DNA of 64,000 nt from an uncultured Chloroflexales bacterium. Its GTDB lineage: Bacteria; Chloroflexota; Chloroflexia; Chloroflexales; Chloroflexaceae. The DNA lies in assembly GCA_937918935.1 (NCBI GenBank), contig CAKZSI010000072.1, positions 16,049-80,048 of the forward strand. Direction: 5' to 3'. The notes beneath the pieces were generated by a model. The model had not been told where the DNA came from. It saw nothing but the letters and a program-made list of their open reading frames with translations, and made no database searches. Numbering within the stretch: the stretch's first letter is position 1; every line of letters starts with the position of its first letter. Of this stretch, positions 17,624-26,451 are shown piece by piece. A program made the position numbers and the translations under genes.

Positions 17624-18901
17624 ATGAATATTCCATTACTGATCTGGATGCGCGCCCGGATACCCCTCTGGGCGGCAACTATGCTGCTGAGTCTGACCTT
17701 GATTGGCGGCCTGGGCGGCGGGATGTATGCCGGGTACCACCTCAACCGGTCCCCGGTCGCCTGCCCGGAAAGCCCCGAGGTCTGCGAACAGTTTTCGGTC
17801 TTCTGGGAAGCGTGGGAACTGGCAAGCAAGCGTTTCGTGGATCCGGCGGCGATCGACCCGGGCGAGATGACAACCGGCGCTATCAACGGGATGCTCGACA
17901 GCCTGGGCGACAACGGCCACACGCGCTTTCTCAGCGCCGAAGAAGCCCGGCAGTGGGAAGAGTCCCTGCGAGGATCGTTCGAGGGCATCGGCGCCTACAT
18001 TGACGTGCGGAACGGACGGACAATCATCGTCGCGCCGATCGAAGGCTCACCCGCCGAGCAGGCTGGCCTGCGCCCCGGCGACGTGATCCTGGCGGTAAAT
18101 GGCGAGCCGACCACCGGCTGGTCAGTTGACGAGTTGCGCACAAAGGTGCGCGGCCCCGGTGGCACCAGCGTTACCCTGCGTGTCCTGCATCCCGGTGACA
18201 ACCTTCCGGTGGAAGTCACCGTCGTCCGGGCGCAGGTGGTGGTGCCGAGCGTCAACTGGCGCATGCTGCCCGACGATGTCGCGTTCATCCGGCTGAGTTC
18301 CTTCGACGACGACGCGGGCAAGGAACTGCGTGATGCGCTTACCAGCGCCCGCCAGCAGGGCGCCCGCGCCGTTGTCCTGGATCTGCGCAATAACCCGGGC
18401 GGTCTGCTCGATCAGGCCATCGAAGTGGCCAGCCAGTTCTTGCCGGAGGGCACAACCGTGCTGATCGAGGAGAATCGCGAAGGGGAGCGCAAGATCACAA
18501 CGGCGCGCCGCGGCGGCGTGGCCCTCGATGTACCCCTGGCGGTGCTGATCAACGAGAACTCGGCCAGTTCCGCCGAGATCGTTTCGGGGGCCTTGCAGGC
18601 GGCGGAGCGGGCCGTGCTGATCGGCGAGACGACCTTCGGCACCGGCACCGTGCTGACGCCGTACCGCCTGAGCGACGGCAGCCGTCTGCTGCTGGGCACC
18701 CAGCAATGGCTCACCCCCGACGAACGCACCATCCGCGGCCAGGGCATCGAGCCCGACGAAGTGATCGTCCTTGGCGACGAGGTGGCGCCTCTCTCGCCGG
18801 CCGAGGCGGCGGCCCTGCCCGCAGCCGAACTGCGCGCCAGCCCCGACACTCAGCTCGCGCGGGCAGTGGAACGGGTGTTAGAGGTGGCGGCAAGCCGGTA
18901 G
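17624..18901 (+). CDS. S41 family (carboxyl-terminal processing) peptidase with PDZ domain, variant active site
   Basis: The protein (425 aa) has an N-terminal anchor (WAATMLLSLTLIGGLGGGMYAG), a helical domain, a PDZ domain near residues 125-205 (GSPAEQAGLRPGDVILAVNG) and the S41 core. The nucleophile Ser is in NENSASSAEIVSGAL. In classic CtpA/Tsp proteins the general base Lys follows in an FGKG motif. Here that segment reads GETTFGTGTVL, with Thr instead of Lys, so the enzyme either uses another base or is inactive. CTPs trim or degrade envelope proteins from the C-terminus. ATG at 17624 has only a weak ribosome site. It is separated from the FHA gene by 261 bases and seems to be its own unit. 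Confidence 0.88.
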   Translation: MNIPLLIWMRARIPLWAATMLLSLTLIGGLGGGMYAGYHLNRSPVACPESPEVCEQFSVFWEAWELASKRFVDPAAIDPGEMTTGAINGMLDSLGDNGHTRFLSAEEARQWEESLRGSFEGIGAYIDVRNGRTIIVAPIEGSPAEQAGLRPGDVILAVNGEPTTGWSVDELRTKVRGPGGTSVTLRVLHPGDNLPVEVTVVRAQVVVPSVNWRMLPDDVAFIRLSSFDDDAGKELRDALTSARQQGARAVVLDLRNNPGGLLDQAIEVASQFLPEGTTVLIEENREGERKITTARRGGVALDVPLAVLINENSASSAEIVSGALQAAERAVLIGETTFGTGTVLTPYRLSDGSRLLLGTQQWLTPDERTIRGQGIEPDEVIVLGDEVAPLSPAEAAALPAAELRASPDTQLARAVERVLEVAASR

Positions 18902-18916
18902 TACGTGTTCAGATTT

Positions 18917-18973
18917 ACCGCAGCGCCGCACGCAGAGGATGGGCTTGTTCAACCTCTCTGCGTTCTCTGCGGT
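18917..18973. repeat. Inverted repeat with ACCGCAG...CTGCGGT arms
   Basis: ACCGCAGCGCCGCACGCAGAG (left arm from 18917) pairs imperfectly with CTCTGCGTTCTCTGCGGT (right arm ending 18973) across about 18 bases. It lies 15 bases past the S41 stop and may act as a terminator or be a mobile palindrome. Confidence 0.55.
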
Positions 18974-19155
18974 GAGCATGTGCCGGGTAAACACGAACAC
19001 TATCAGCTCGTAGCAACCTTGACGGGTCATGGAGCTCGTGCTAGCATGCACTACATACTTCCGCTCCTGGCAATACGCACGGGAGGGGCCATGCCGCCGC
19101 TTTCCCAGGAACGTTCTTTAAGCAACCCGCTAGTGTGCGGCACAGCCGTAGAGTA

Positions 19156-19250
19156 TTGTGGAGAAAGCCGGGTTTGTCCCTGCTCCTGCCGATGAAACGC
19201 AACCCTCCGGGTTTCAGGGCGGGGAAACTGGCTTTCCCCACGCTCCTGCC
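19156..19250. repeat. Two tandem family A palindromes
   Basis: GAGAAAGCCGGGTTTGTCCC and GGGGAAACTGGCTTTCCCC occur about 60 bases apart, each followed by a GCTCCTGCC tail. They lie in the region upstream of the OppD-like gene and would be wrongly included in it if the longest frame were used. Confidence 0.6.
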
Positions 19251-19304
19251 AATGGCGTGCCCTCCCTGGAGTTGCCCGCAGGGTCTGTAAGGGCGAGGAT
19301 GCTG

Positions 19305-20321
19305 ATGGCCCCGCTGCTCGAAGTACGCAATTTGCAAACCCATTTCCACACTCAGGACGGCGTTGTCAAGGCCGTTGACGGGGTTTCGTTCTCCGTGGAT
19401 CGCGGCGAGACGCTGGGGATCGTCGGTGAATCGGGGTGCGGGAAGAGCGTCACGTCGCTCTCGATTATGCGCCTCATTCCTTCGCCGCCAGGAAAGATCG
19501 CCGGAGGACAGGTCATCTTCGACGGCGAGGACCTGCTGCAACAGAGCGAAGAGCGCATGCGCCATATCCGGGGTAACCGGATCGCTATGATCTTCCAGGA
19601 CCCGATGACCTCGCTCAATCCGGTGCTGACGGTCGGGCGGCAGATCACCGAGTCGCTGGAACTGCACCTGAAGCTCTCCCGGCGCGAGGCCCAGAGTCGC
19701 GCCGCCGAACTGCTCGATATGGTGGGCATTCCCTCGGCCAGCAAGCGCCTCGATAACTATCCGCACCAGTTTTCGGGCGGCATGCGCCAGCGGGTGATGA
19801 TCGCCATGGCGCTTTCATGCAACCCCGAATTGCTGATCGCCGATGAGCCGACAACCGCTCTGGACGTGACCATCCAGGCCCAGATCCTCGAATTGATCAA
19901 CCGACTCAAAGAGGAGCTTGATACCGCTGTCATCATTATCACCCACGACCTGGGGGTCGTCGCCGGTATGACCGATCGGGTGACGGTGATGTACGCCGGC
20001 AGGGTGGTGGAGGAGGGGCCAACCCGGGAGATCTTCGAGAACCCGCGTATGCCCTATACCATTGGCCTGCTGCGCTCCATTCCGCGCCTGGACGAAGCCC
20101 GCGGGCGCAAGTTGAACCCCATCCGCGGCCTGCCACCAAATCTGATCGACCTGCCGCCGATCTGCGCCTTCAGCCCGCGCTGCGACTTCGCCCAGGAGCG
20201 ATGTATCACGACGCGTCCGGAACTGCGCCCCGTCGGGGCCGGGCACGCCGCTGCGTGTCACTTCGATATCACCCTGGAGACGCCCGTGCCCGAACGGAGC
20301 GCCGAGGAACTGCCAGTCTAG
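19305..20321 (+). CDS. OppD/DppD-type peptide ABC transporter ATPase
   Basis: The protein (338 aa) is one of the two ATPases of an oligopeptide/dipeptide importer. Walker A is GESGCGKS near residue 42, the ABC signature FSGGMRQR, and Walker [13 protein letters not shown], with the H-loop ITHDLG. The C-terminal oligopeptide-type extension has the cysteine pattern [14 protein letters not shown] that in relatives binds an iron-sulfur cluster. ATG at 19305 has GAGG nine bases before; the longer frame runs through repeats. The OppF partner follows after 134 bases, but no permease or binding-protein gene is in the window. Confidence 0.9.
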   Translation: MAPLLEVRNLQTHFHTQDGVVKAVDGVSFSVDRGETLGIVGESGCGKSVTSLSIMRLIPSPPGKIAGGQVIFDGEDLLQQSEERMRHIRGNRIAMIFQDPMTSLNPVLTVGRQITESLELHLKLSRREAQSRAAELLDMVGIPSASKRLDNYPHQFSGGMRQRVMIAMALSCNPELLIADEPTTALDVTIQAQILELINRLKEELDTAVIIITHDLGVVAGMTDRVTVMYAGRVVEEGPTREIFENPRMPYTIGLLRSIPRLDEARGRKLNPIRGLPPNLIDLPPICAFSPRCDFAQERCITTRPELRPVGAGHAAACHFDITLETPVPERSAEELPV

Positions 20322-20455
20322 CGAGCCGTGAGGGGGGGCGTCGGAGGGCAAAACTCTCCCCGCCATCGTATCCAACAGCGCGGGAGGCGCTCAGGGCGCG
20401 CCGACTATCCCTGAAGAATAGAAAAAGCATCCGAAGGCCGCCGGGTACGATAGCT

Positions 20456-21565
20456 ATGGCAACGAAATCTGTTACCACGAATGATGCCGGCGACGCCTCG
20501 CTGATCGAGATCCGCGACCTGAAGGTGCATTTCCCCGTCACCCGCGGCATCATTTTTCAGCGCCGTGTAGGCACGATTAAGGCCGTGGACGGGGTCAGTT
20601 TCAGCATCAAGCGGGGGGAAACCCTGGGCCTTGTGGGCGAGTCGGGCTGTGGGAAAAGCACGACCGGACGGGCCATCCTGCAACTCTACCGGCCCACCTC
20701 AGGCGAGGTGCGCTTCAATGGTCAGGATCTGACGAAGCTGCGTGGCGATGAACTGCGGAAGATGCGCCGCCAGGTCCAGATGATTTTTCAGGATCCCTAC
20801 GCTTCGCTCAACCCGCGCATGACCGTCGGCGATATTATCGGCGAGCCGATCAAGGTGCACCGGTTGCGCCAGGGTAAGGCGGTGCGCGAGCGGGTCGAGG
20901 AACTGCTCAGTCTGGTGGGGCTGAATCCGGCCTTTGCCAACCGCTACCCCCACGAGTTCTCCGGCGGCCAGCGTCAGCGCATCGGCATCGCCCGCGCCCT
21001 GGCGGTTGAGCCGCAGTTCGTGGTGTGTGATGAGCCCGTCTCGGCCCTCGATGTTTCCATCCAGGCCCAGGTGGTCAATCTGCTGGAAGAACTCCAGGAA
21101 AAACTCGGCCTCACCTATCTGTTCATTGCCCACGACCTGAGCGTGGTGAAACACATCTCCAATCGCGTGGCGGTGATGTATCTGGGCAAGGTGGTGGAAC
21201 TGGCCGAAGGCCCGAAGCTGTACCGCGCGCCCCTGCACCCCTACAGCCAGGCGCTGCTCTCGGCGGTGCCGATCCCCGACCCCGGAGTGGAAAAGCAGCG
21301 CCGGCGCATCATCCTCGAGGGCGATGTGCCCAGCCCGCTGAACCCGCCCTCAGGCTGCCGCTTCCATACCCGCTGCCCGATCGCCATCCAGCAGTGCCGG
21401 GAGGAGGAACCGCCCTTTGTTGACTACGGCGACGGGCACTTCGCGGCCTGCTGGCGCGCTCGTGAGTCTGGCGAATTGATGCCCGCCGTCGCCCGCAAAC
21501 AGACTGAGGGCCTCGCCGCGCGCATCCACGCCGAGGTGGCGAAGGTCAAGGGCGTGGCTGATTAG
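20456..21565 (+). CDS. OppF/DppF-type peptide ABC transporter ATPase
   Basis: The product (369 aa) is the second ATPase of a peptide importer: Walker [10 protein letters not shown], signature FSGGQRQR, Walker [13 protein letters not shown] and H-loop IAHDLS, with the C-terminal cysteine set [14 protein letters not shown]. An insertion ([19 protein letters not shown]) before Walker A is typical of OppF. ATG at 20456 begins [10 protein letters not shown]; a longer in-frame extension overlaps the OppD gene and is rejected. It pairs with the preceding OppD-like subunit. Its stop overlaps by four bases the stop of the convergent metallopeptidase gene. Confidence 0.9.
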   Translation: MATKSVTTNDAGDASLIEIRDLKVHFPVTRGIIFQRRVGTIKAVDGVSFSIKRGETLGLVGESGCGKSTTGRAILQLYRPTSGEVRFNGQDLTKLRGDELRKMRRQVQMIFQDPYASLNPRMTVGDIIGEPIKVHRLRQGKAVRERVEELLSLVGLNPAFANRYPHEFSGGQRQRIGIARALAVEPQFVVCDEPVSALDVSIQAQVVNLLEELQEKLGLTYLFIAHDLSVVKHISNRVAVMYLGKVVELAEGPKLYRAPLHPYSQALLSAVPIPDPGVEKQRRRIILEGDVPSPLNPPSGCRFHTRCPIAIQQCREEEPPFVDYGDGHFAACWRARESGELMPAVARKQTEGLAARIHAEVAKVKGVAD

Positions 21566-22809
21566 TAGCGTTGCCTGAGCCACTCCCTCCATCCGGCGTC
21601 GAACTCGGCGAAGCTCACCCCGAACACCTCGCGCATCGCCGCATCATAACGCGCCTCGCCCGTTCCCGGCGCGCGGCGCATGGCCCCCGCCAGTTTCCAG
21701 AAGCCCTCGATCCCACCATAGCGTTCAACAATGTGGGCCGTCAGAGCGTAAGCCAGGCCGTAGGCCAGGCCCACGTCGCGCTCCAGTAAAGAGAGATGAT
21801 CGAGATCCTGGGGCGCCGTTACGTTGCTCCGGTCAACGATGGGAATAATGCGACCTTCGCGCACCGCCGCGCTGACGATCTCGGCCCGGGGATTGTCAGC
21901 GACGTATTCGGCCAGTCCCTCCGACATCCAGTCGGAGAGGCCGTAGTACTCCGGGAAGCTACGGAGATGCACCAGGTGCGTGTACTCGTGGACCAGGACC
22001 TGCCCTAGCAGGCCCTGCCAGCCCTCGTCAGGATCGTAGGCCCCGAAGGCGTATGAACCCGGCGCGTAGATCTCGATACGGTCGCCGCGCGGGCGCGTCG
22101 CCGCCCGGTACCATGCCAGGGCGCCCGCATCGGCAGGCGGAGTCAGGCCGAAGATAGGCCGCACGTAGACGTTGTACCGCCCCTCCGGTTCTCGCCCGAG
22201 CTTGTTCACGACCTGATCGCGGGCCTGTTCCATCATGGCCACCAGTTCTTGATTCGCATCGCCGGACCAGGCGTAGGTGTGGAAGACGAAGTGTTCACTC
22301 TCGATGTTGAAGCGCTCACCCAACTGCTCCTCGGTCGGCTCTGAGAGGCGCCAGCGACCGTCCACCTCGCGGAAGAGCCAGTCGGCCCGTAGCCCGCTGG
22401 CAGTATTGATGTGCGCCAGGACGAAACCCGCGTGACGCGGCTCTACCCCGGTGACCCGGTAGGCAAAGGCGCCCCCTCCACCGACACTGGCGCGCTGGTA
22501 GGCGTCGAAACGCTCCTGGACGAGACGGCGCAGCGGAACGTTGCCCTGGTCTACCGTGGTGCGAAGGAGTTCGGCATCGCCGGTGTTGTAGGCCCGTGCC
22601 AGGTCATCGAGGGTGGCCTGGATCCCCTCCCACGCGGCCCGTACATCCAATGCACCTTCAGGCGACGGGACGGCAACTGTCGGAGTGATCACCGTGGGCC
22701 GCTGGGCGGGCAACGTCGGGGCAGGCGCGAGGCCGTCACGCTCGCCTGCACAGCCGCTCAGTAGAGCGAGAAGGAAAGCCAGGATCGCTGTACGGCGCAT
22801 CGTGTTCAT
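21562..22809 (-). CDS. Lipoprotein zinc metallopeptidase (peptidase MA-like)
   Basis: The protein (415 aa) carries a lipoprotein signal ([13 protein letters not shown]) and should sit on the outer face of the membrane. The zinc motif HEYTH lies in [16 protein letters not shown], with a downstream Glu in [13 protein letters not shown] as third-ligand candidate: the gluzincin layout of the peptidase MA family. Residues about 60-160 form an NTF2-like or SnoaL-like segment ([23 protein letters not shown]). Substrate unknown. ATG at 22809 was chosen over 22800 on the length of the positively charged n-region. It is divergent from the methyltransferase gene, 62 bases away. Confidence 0.75.
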   Translation of the reverse strand: MNTMRRTAILAFLLALLSGCAGERDGLAPAPTLPAQRPTVITPTVAVPSPEGALDVRAAWEGIQATLDDLARAYNTGDAELLRTTVDQGNVPLRRLVQERFDAYQRASVGGGGAFAYRVTGVEPRHAGFVLAHINTASGLRADWLFREVDGRWRLSEPTEEQLGERFNIESEHFVFHTYAWSGDANQELVAMMEQARDQVVNKLGREPEGRYNVYVRPIFGLTPPADAGALAWYRAATRPRGDRIEIYAPGSYAFGAYDPDEGWQGLLGQVLVHEYTHLVHLRSFPEYYGLSDWMSEGLAEYVADNPRAEIVSAAVREGRIIPIVDRSNVTAPQDLDHLSLLERDVGLAYGLAYALTAHIVERYGGIEGFWKLAGAMRRAPGTGEARYDAAMREVFGVSFAEFDAGWREWLRQRY

Positions 22810-22871
22810 CGCTTTCACGATCGGGTACAATCACACGTCAACCATATCGTACCATAGGAGCACCGCGTTTC

Positions 22872-24104
22872 GTGGACCTGGAGATCTTCAACTGGCTCCT
22901 GTCACCGCAGGGGCAGGCATTGCTGGCCGAACTGGCCGAGCGCCCGTTGCGCGAGGGCGACACGCTTCGCGAGATGGAGCGGTTGCGCCAGCGCGTTTCA
23001 CCGGAACAGGCCCGCGCCGCATTGGAACTGGCCCTTTTGCGCCGCCGCGCAAGCGCGAAGTTCCCCGCCGCCGAGCGGCTCTACTTCACCCGTGAGGCGC
23101 TGGAGCAGGCCAGCGCCGCGCCGGTGGCCGCGCATCGCGCCACGCGCCTGGCGCCCCGCGGGCACGTCGCCGATCTGGGTTGCGGCATGGGAGGCGACAC
23201 GCTGGCACTGGCCATGGCCGGCGCGCGGGTAACCGCGGTGGAGCGTGAGCCGCTGCGGCTGGCGATGGCCCGCGCCAACGCCGAGGCCCTTGGCCTGAGC
23301 GAGCGGATCGACTGGCGCCTGAGCGATCTGTCCGTGGCGGCGCCGCCACGGGCCGACGCGCTCTTCAGCGACCCCGGCCGGCGCGCAGGTGGGCAGCGGC
23401 GCTTTCACGTCGAGAACTACGATCCGCCGCTAAGCCGGGTGCTGGCGTGGCGGGAGCGTAACCCGGCGCTGGCGGTGAAGGTCGCGCCAGGCATCGATCT
23501 GGCCGCGCTGCCCGCCGACGCCGAGGTCGAGTTTGTTTCGCTCGACGGCGAGTTGAAGGAGGCGGTGATCTGGTGCGGGCCTCTGGCGCAGGTTGCGCGA
23601 CGGGCCAGCCTGTTGCGCACCGAAGCGAACGGCCAGGTCGCTACCTGTACGCTCCGAGCCGGGTACGGCGCCGTCCTCCCGACGGCGCCGCTGGCCGAGC
23701 CGGATGCCTTTCTCTACGAACCCGATCCAGCGGTGATCCGCGCCGGTCTGGTCACCGACCTGGCCCTCCAGCTCGAGGCGGCGCAACTCGACCCTACGAT
23801 CGCCTACCTGACGGCGCCAACCTGTGTGGCTACGCCCTTCGCCCGGGCCTGGCGGGTACTGGAGTGGTTCCCGTTCAGCCTGAAACGCCTACGGGCGCGA
23901 CTGCGCGAGCTTGGGGCCGGCCCGGTCACGGTGAAGAAGCGCGGCTCGCCCCTCGACAGTGATGCGCTTGCCCGCCGGCTCAGTGGCCCCGGGACGCGCC
24001 CGCTCGTCGTGACGCTCACCCAGGTGCGAGGGCGCCCGGCGGCATTGCTCTGCGACCCACCCGTCCCCCCCACACCAATCGATGAAAAGAGGAGGTTCCA
24101 ATGA
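22872..24104 (+). CDS. THUMP-like class I SAM-dependent methyltransferase
   Basis: The protein (410 aa) has a helical N-terminal region, then a class I methyltransferase core with motif I VADLGCGMGGDTLALA (about residues 97-113) and acidic motif II VTAVEREPLRLAMARANA. A FSDPGRRAGGQRRFHVENY segment takes the place of the catalytic NPPY-type motif. The C-terminal third (KRLRARLRELGAGPVTVKKRG) matches the THUMP-like RNA-binding domain found with such enzymes. An RNA substrate is therefore likely, but the modified base is unknown. GTG at 22872 has GGAG about 12 bases upstream. The stop overlaps the hydrolase start (ATGA). Confidence 0.78.
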   Translation: MDLEIFNWLLSPQGQALLAELAERPLREGDTLREMERLRQRVSPEQARAALELALLRRRASAKFPAAERLYFTREALEQASAAPVAAHRATRLAPRGHVADLGCGMGGDTLALAMAGARVTAVEREPLRLAMARANAEALGLSERIDWRLSDLSVAAPPRADALFSDPGRRAGGQRRFHVENYDPPLSRVLAWRERNPALAVKVAPGIDLAALPADAEVEFVSLDGELKEAVIWCGPLAQVARRASLLRTEANGQVATCTLRAGYGAVLPTAPLAEPDAFLYEPDPAVIRAGLVTDLALQLEAAQLDPTIAYLTAPTCVATPFARAWRVLEWFPFSLKRLRARLRELGAGPVTVKKRGSPLDSDALARRLSGPGTRPLVVTLTQVRGRPAALLCDPPVPPTPIDEKRRFQ

Positions 24105-24889
24105 ACGCCGCGCCAACGACCAGCCAGGCCCTGCCTCACGAACGCAGGGGTGCCGGTTTCCCCTTGTTGTTGCTCCACGGTGCAATGGTGGACCGGGAAT
24201 ACTGGCGCGAACAGATCCCCGTTTTCGCCGCACGCTACGAGGTGATCGCCTGCGACCTTCCGGGCCACGGCGCCGCCCCGCCTCTCGCCGGGCCGACCAG
24301 CATCGCTGACCTGGCCAGGGAGGTGCTGGCTACCCTCGACGCCCTCGACCTGCCCGCAGTGCGGGTGCTGGGCCACTCGCTCGGCGGCATGGTGGCCCAG
24401 GAACTGGCGCTGATGGCCCCCGAGCGCGTCAGCGCCCTGATCCTCGCCGACACCTGGTGCCGTCCGCGGGGCTATTTCCTCGAACCCTTTCCCTTCCGCA
24501 CCACCTACCTGCACTGGATCCTGCGGGCCTACCCGGTAGCCCAGGTGATCGACATCATGTCGAAGGCCGCGGCGCTACGCACGCCCGCCGTTCGCCCCTA
24601 CGCCCTTCAGACAATGAGCCGCTATCTCGGCGACCGCGAGACGCTCCTGCACATCTGGGACGCGGCTACCGCCTTCGATAGCCACGAGCGCCTGGAACGG
24701 ATCAGCGCCCCGACGCTGATTGTGGCCAGCGACGGCTACCTTTTCACCGCTGCGCAGGCCGTGCGGCTCGCCGCGGGCATCCCCGGGGCCGCGCTGGCAG
24801 TTATTCCCAGGACCGGCCACTGGGTCAACTGGGATAACCCCGTCGCCTTCCAGGAGGCGGTGATGCGTTTTCTGGAAACCATTGATTGA
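24101..24889 (+). CDS. Alpha/beta-fold hydrolase
   Basis: This 262-residue protein has the alpha/beta hydrolase layout: oxyanion segment LLLHGAMVDREYW, nucleophile elbow GHSLGGM (Ser near residue 98), acid Asp probably in LIVASDGYLF, and His in RTGHWVNWDNP. No signal peptide is seen, so it is cytoplasmic. It is translationally coupled to the methyltransferase by an ATGA overlap. The substrate is not predictable; many relatives are esterases or C-C bond hydrolases. Confidence 0.85.
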   Translation: MNAAPTTSQALPHERRGAGFPLLLLHGAMVDREYWREQIPVFAARYEVIACDLPGHGAAPPLAGPTSIADLAREVLATLDALDLPAVRVLGHSLGGMVAQELALMAPERVSALILADTWCRPRGYFLEPFPFRTTYLHWILRAYPVAQVIDIMSKAAALRTPAVRPYALQTMSRYLGDRETLLHIWDAATAFDSHERLERISAPTLIVASDGYLFTAAQAVRLAAGIPGAALAVIPRTGHWVNWDNPVAFQEAVMRFLETID

Positions 24890-24894
24890 GCCGT

Positions 24895-24956
24895 GGTTCA
24901 CACCTACGTTACCGTTTGGAGTGTGATGGGGAAACCGGGTTTCCCCATCCTCTGCC
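24895..24956. repeat. Family B block followed by a perfect family A palindrome
   Basis: GGTTCACACCTACGTTACCG starts at 24895. ATGGGGAAACC (24926-24936), centre G, GGTTTCCCCAT (24938-24948) then form an 11-bp perfect palindrome. It lies between two convergent genes and could serve as a two-way terminator. Confidence 0.7.
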
Positions 24957-24984
24957 TGGAGAGCCAGCCGGGTTGTTGCGCTGA

Positions 24985-26259
24985 TTAGACGGCCTCGAGA
25001 GCCTGGGCCAGGTCGGCGATCAGGTCCTCGGGATGCTCGACGCCGATGGACAGGCGCACCATCGCCGGGGTAATGCCCAGTTCCATGCGCTCTTCGGGGT
25101 CCACATCGGCGTGGGTCATGGTAGCAGGATGTTCGGCCAGCGACTCGTTGCTGCCCAGGCTTACCGCCAGGTGGATGAGCTTGAGGGCGTTGAGCAGGCG
25201 AAAGGCCTCACGTTCACCGCCGACCACATCGAAGGCGATCATACCGCCCGGCGCGCTGCACTGGCGATGGTACACCTCGTACTGCGGGTCTTCTTCGGTC
25301 AGGTTGCCCAGGTAGTAAACACGGTCCACTTTGGGGTGATCATTCAGGAACTCGGCCACGTGGCGGGCGGTCTTCATCTGGGCGGTCATGCGTAGTTTGA
25401 GGGTTTCGAGGCTGCGCATCAGCAGCCAGCCGGTGTGCGGGCCGGCCATGGTGCCGAAGATAGTACGCAGAAACTTGACCTGGTCGAGGAGTTCACGTCT
25501 GCCCAGGCAGACGCCGGCGATCAGGTCGCTATGGCCGCCGATATACTTGGTGGCTGAGTAGAGCACCAGGTCGGCGCCGTGGCGGAGGGGTTGCTGCCAG
25601 AGCGGCCCGAGGAAGGTGTTGTCCACCGCGGTCAGAATGGGGCGTTCGCCACTGAGGCGGGCGGCGAGGCCGGCGTAGGCGGCGATGTCCACCAGGGCGT
25701 TAGTGGGGTTGGCAGGCGTTTCGATGTAGATCAGGGCCAGGCGCTCGGCCAGGCCCAGGCGGCGCAGTTCGGCCTCGGCGGCTTCGGGCGGCGCGCCGGC
25801 GCGGAAGCCGACCACACGGATGCCGAAGCGTGGCAGCACGTGTTTGAGCAGGTAGTCGGTGCCGCCGTAGACCGGCTCGCTGTGGAGCAGGGCGTCACCC
25901 GGTTGCAGAAAGGTCAGCAGGGTGGTGCTGATCGCCGCCATGCCGCTGGCGAAGACCGCGGCGCACTCCGCCTCGTCCCACAGGGTGAGGCGATCTTCGA
26001 GGATCTCCAGGTCGGGATTGTTCAGGCGGCTGTAGATCAGGCCCGGTTCTTCGCCGGGATCGCGGCGGCGCAGGCCATAGGCGATTTCGAAGAAGGCTTT
26101 ACCCTCTTCGGCGGTTTTGAAGGTGAAAGTTGAGGTCTGGAAGATCGGACACTTGATCGCACCCTGGGACAGTTCGGGCTGGTAGCCATAGCTCATCATC
26201 AGGCTTTCGGGACGCAGGGGCCGTCCGTTCAAGTAGCCTTCGGGCTTGCGTCTGGCCAT
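24985..26259 (-). CDS. Cys/Met-metabolism PLP enzyme (cystathionine gamma-synthase / methionine gamma-lyase family)
   Basis: The protein (424 aa) is a fold-type I PLP enzyme of sulfur amino acid metabolism. The PLP lysine is K238 in LYSATKYIGGHSD, with IYIETPANPTN and AVDNTFLGP before it, and YSRLNNPDLEILEDRL and ASGMAAIS nearer the N-terminus. SLGSNESLAEHPATMTH is the C-terminal substrate segment. Family members catalyse gamma-replacement or gamma/beta-elimination on homoserine esters, cystathionine or methionine; these cannot be separated by eye. ATG at 26259 follows GAGGAG. No SAM-riboswitch pattern was recognised upstream. Confidence 0.88.
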   Translation of the reverse strand: MARRKPEGYLNGRPLRPESLMMSYGYQPELSQGAIKCPIFQTSTFTFKTAEEGKAFFEIAYGLRRRDPGEEPGLIYSRLNNPDLEILEDRLTLWDEAECAAVFASGMAAISTTLLTFLQPGDALLHSEPVYGGTDYLLKHVLPRFGIRVVGFRAGAPPEAAEAELRRLGLAERLALIYIETPANPTNALVDIAAYAGLAARLSGERPILTAVDNTFLGPLWQQPLRHGADLVLYSATKYIGGHSDLIAGVCLGRRELLDQVKFLRTIFGTMAGPHTGWLLMRSLETLKLRMTAQMKTARHVAEFLNDHPKVDRVYYLGNLTEEDPQYEVYHRQCSAPGGMIAFDVVGGEREAFRLLNALKLIHLAVSLGSNESLAEHPATMTHADVDPEERMELGITPAMVRLSIGVEHPEDLIADLAQALEAV

Positions 26260-26366
26260 GGTCGCCTCCTCGCGGTACGCGGGGCGCCCCGCCGCCCCGT
26301 CCTGGCCTCATGGTGCACCAGGGAGGTCGCCAGCCCGGTTAAGCTATGACAACCAGACGATAACCT

Positions 26367-26441
26367 GGAGGATGGCGGAGGGCCAGACCCTCCGCCATCC
26401 TCCCATCAGGGAGGGGTGTGGGGAACCCGGGGTTCCCCTCC
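26367..26441. repeat. Adjacent family C and family A palindromes
   Basis: A perfect 16-bp stem (26367-26382 with 26388-26403; core GATGGCGGAGGG) with a 5-base loop is followed by GGGGAACCCGGGGTTCCCC near 26420-26438. Both lie between two same-strand genes, just after the hppA stop on the minus strand, so either may terminate hppA. Confidence 0.7.
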
Positions 26442-26451
26442 CTTCTCGCGC

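Noticed and set aside
26260..26366. SAM-responsive riboswitch upstream of the PLP enzyme
   Set aside because: I looked for SAM-I and SAM-II-like conserved blocks on the minus strand and found none; only GC-rich sequence and a ribosome site are present.
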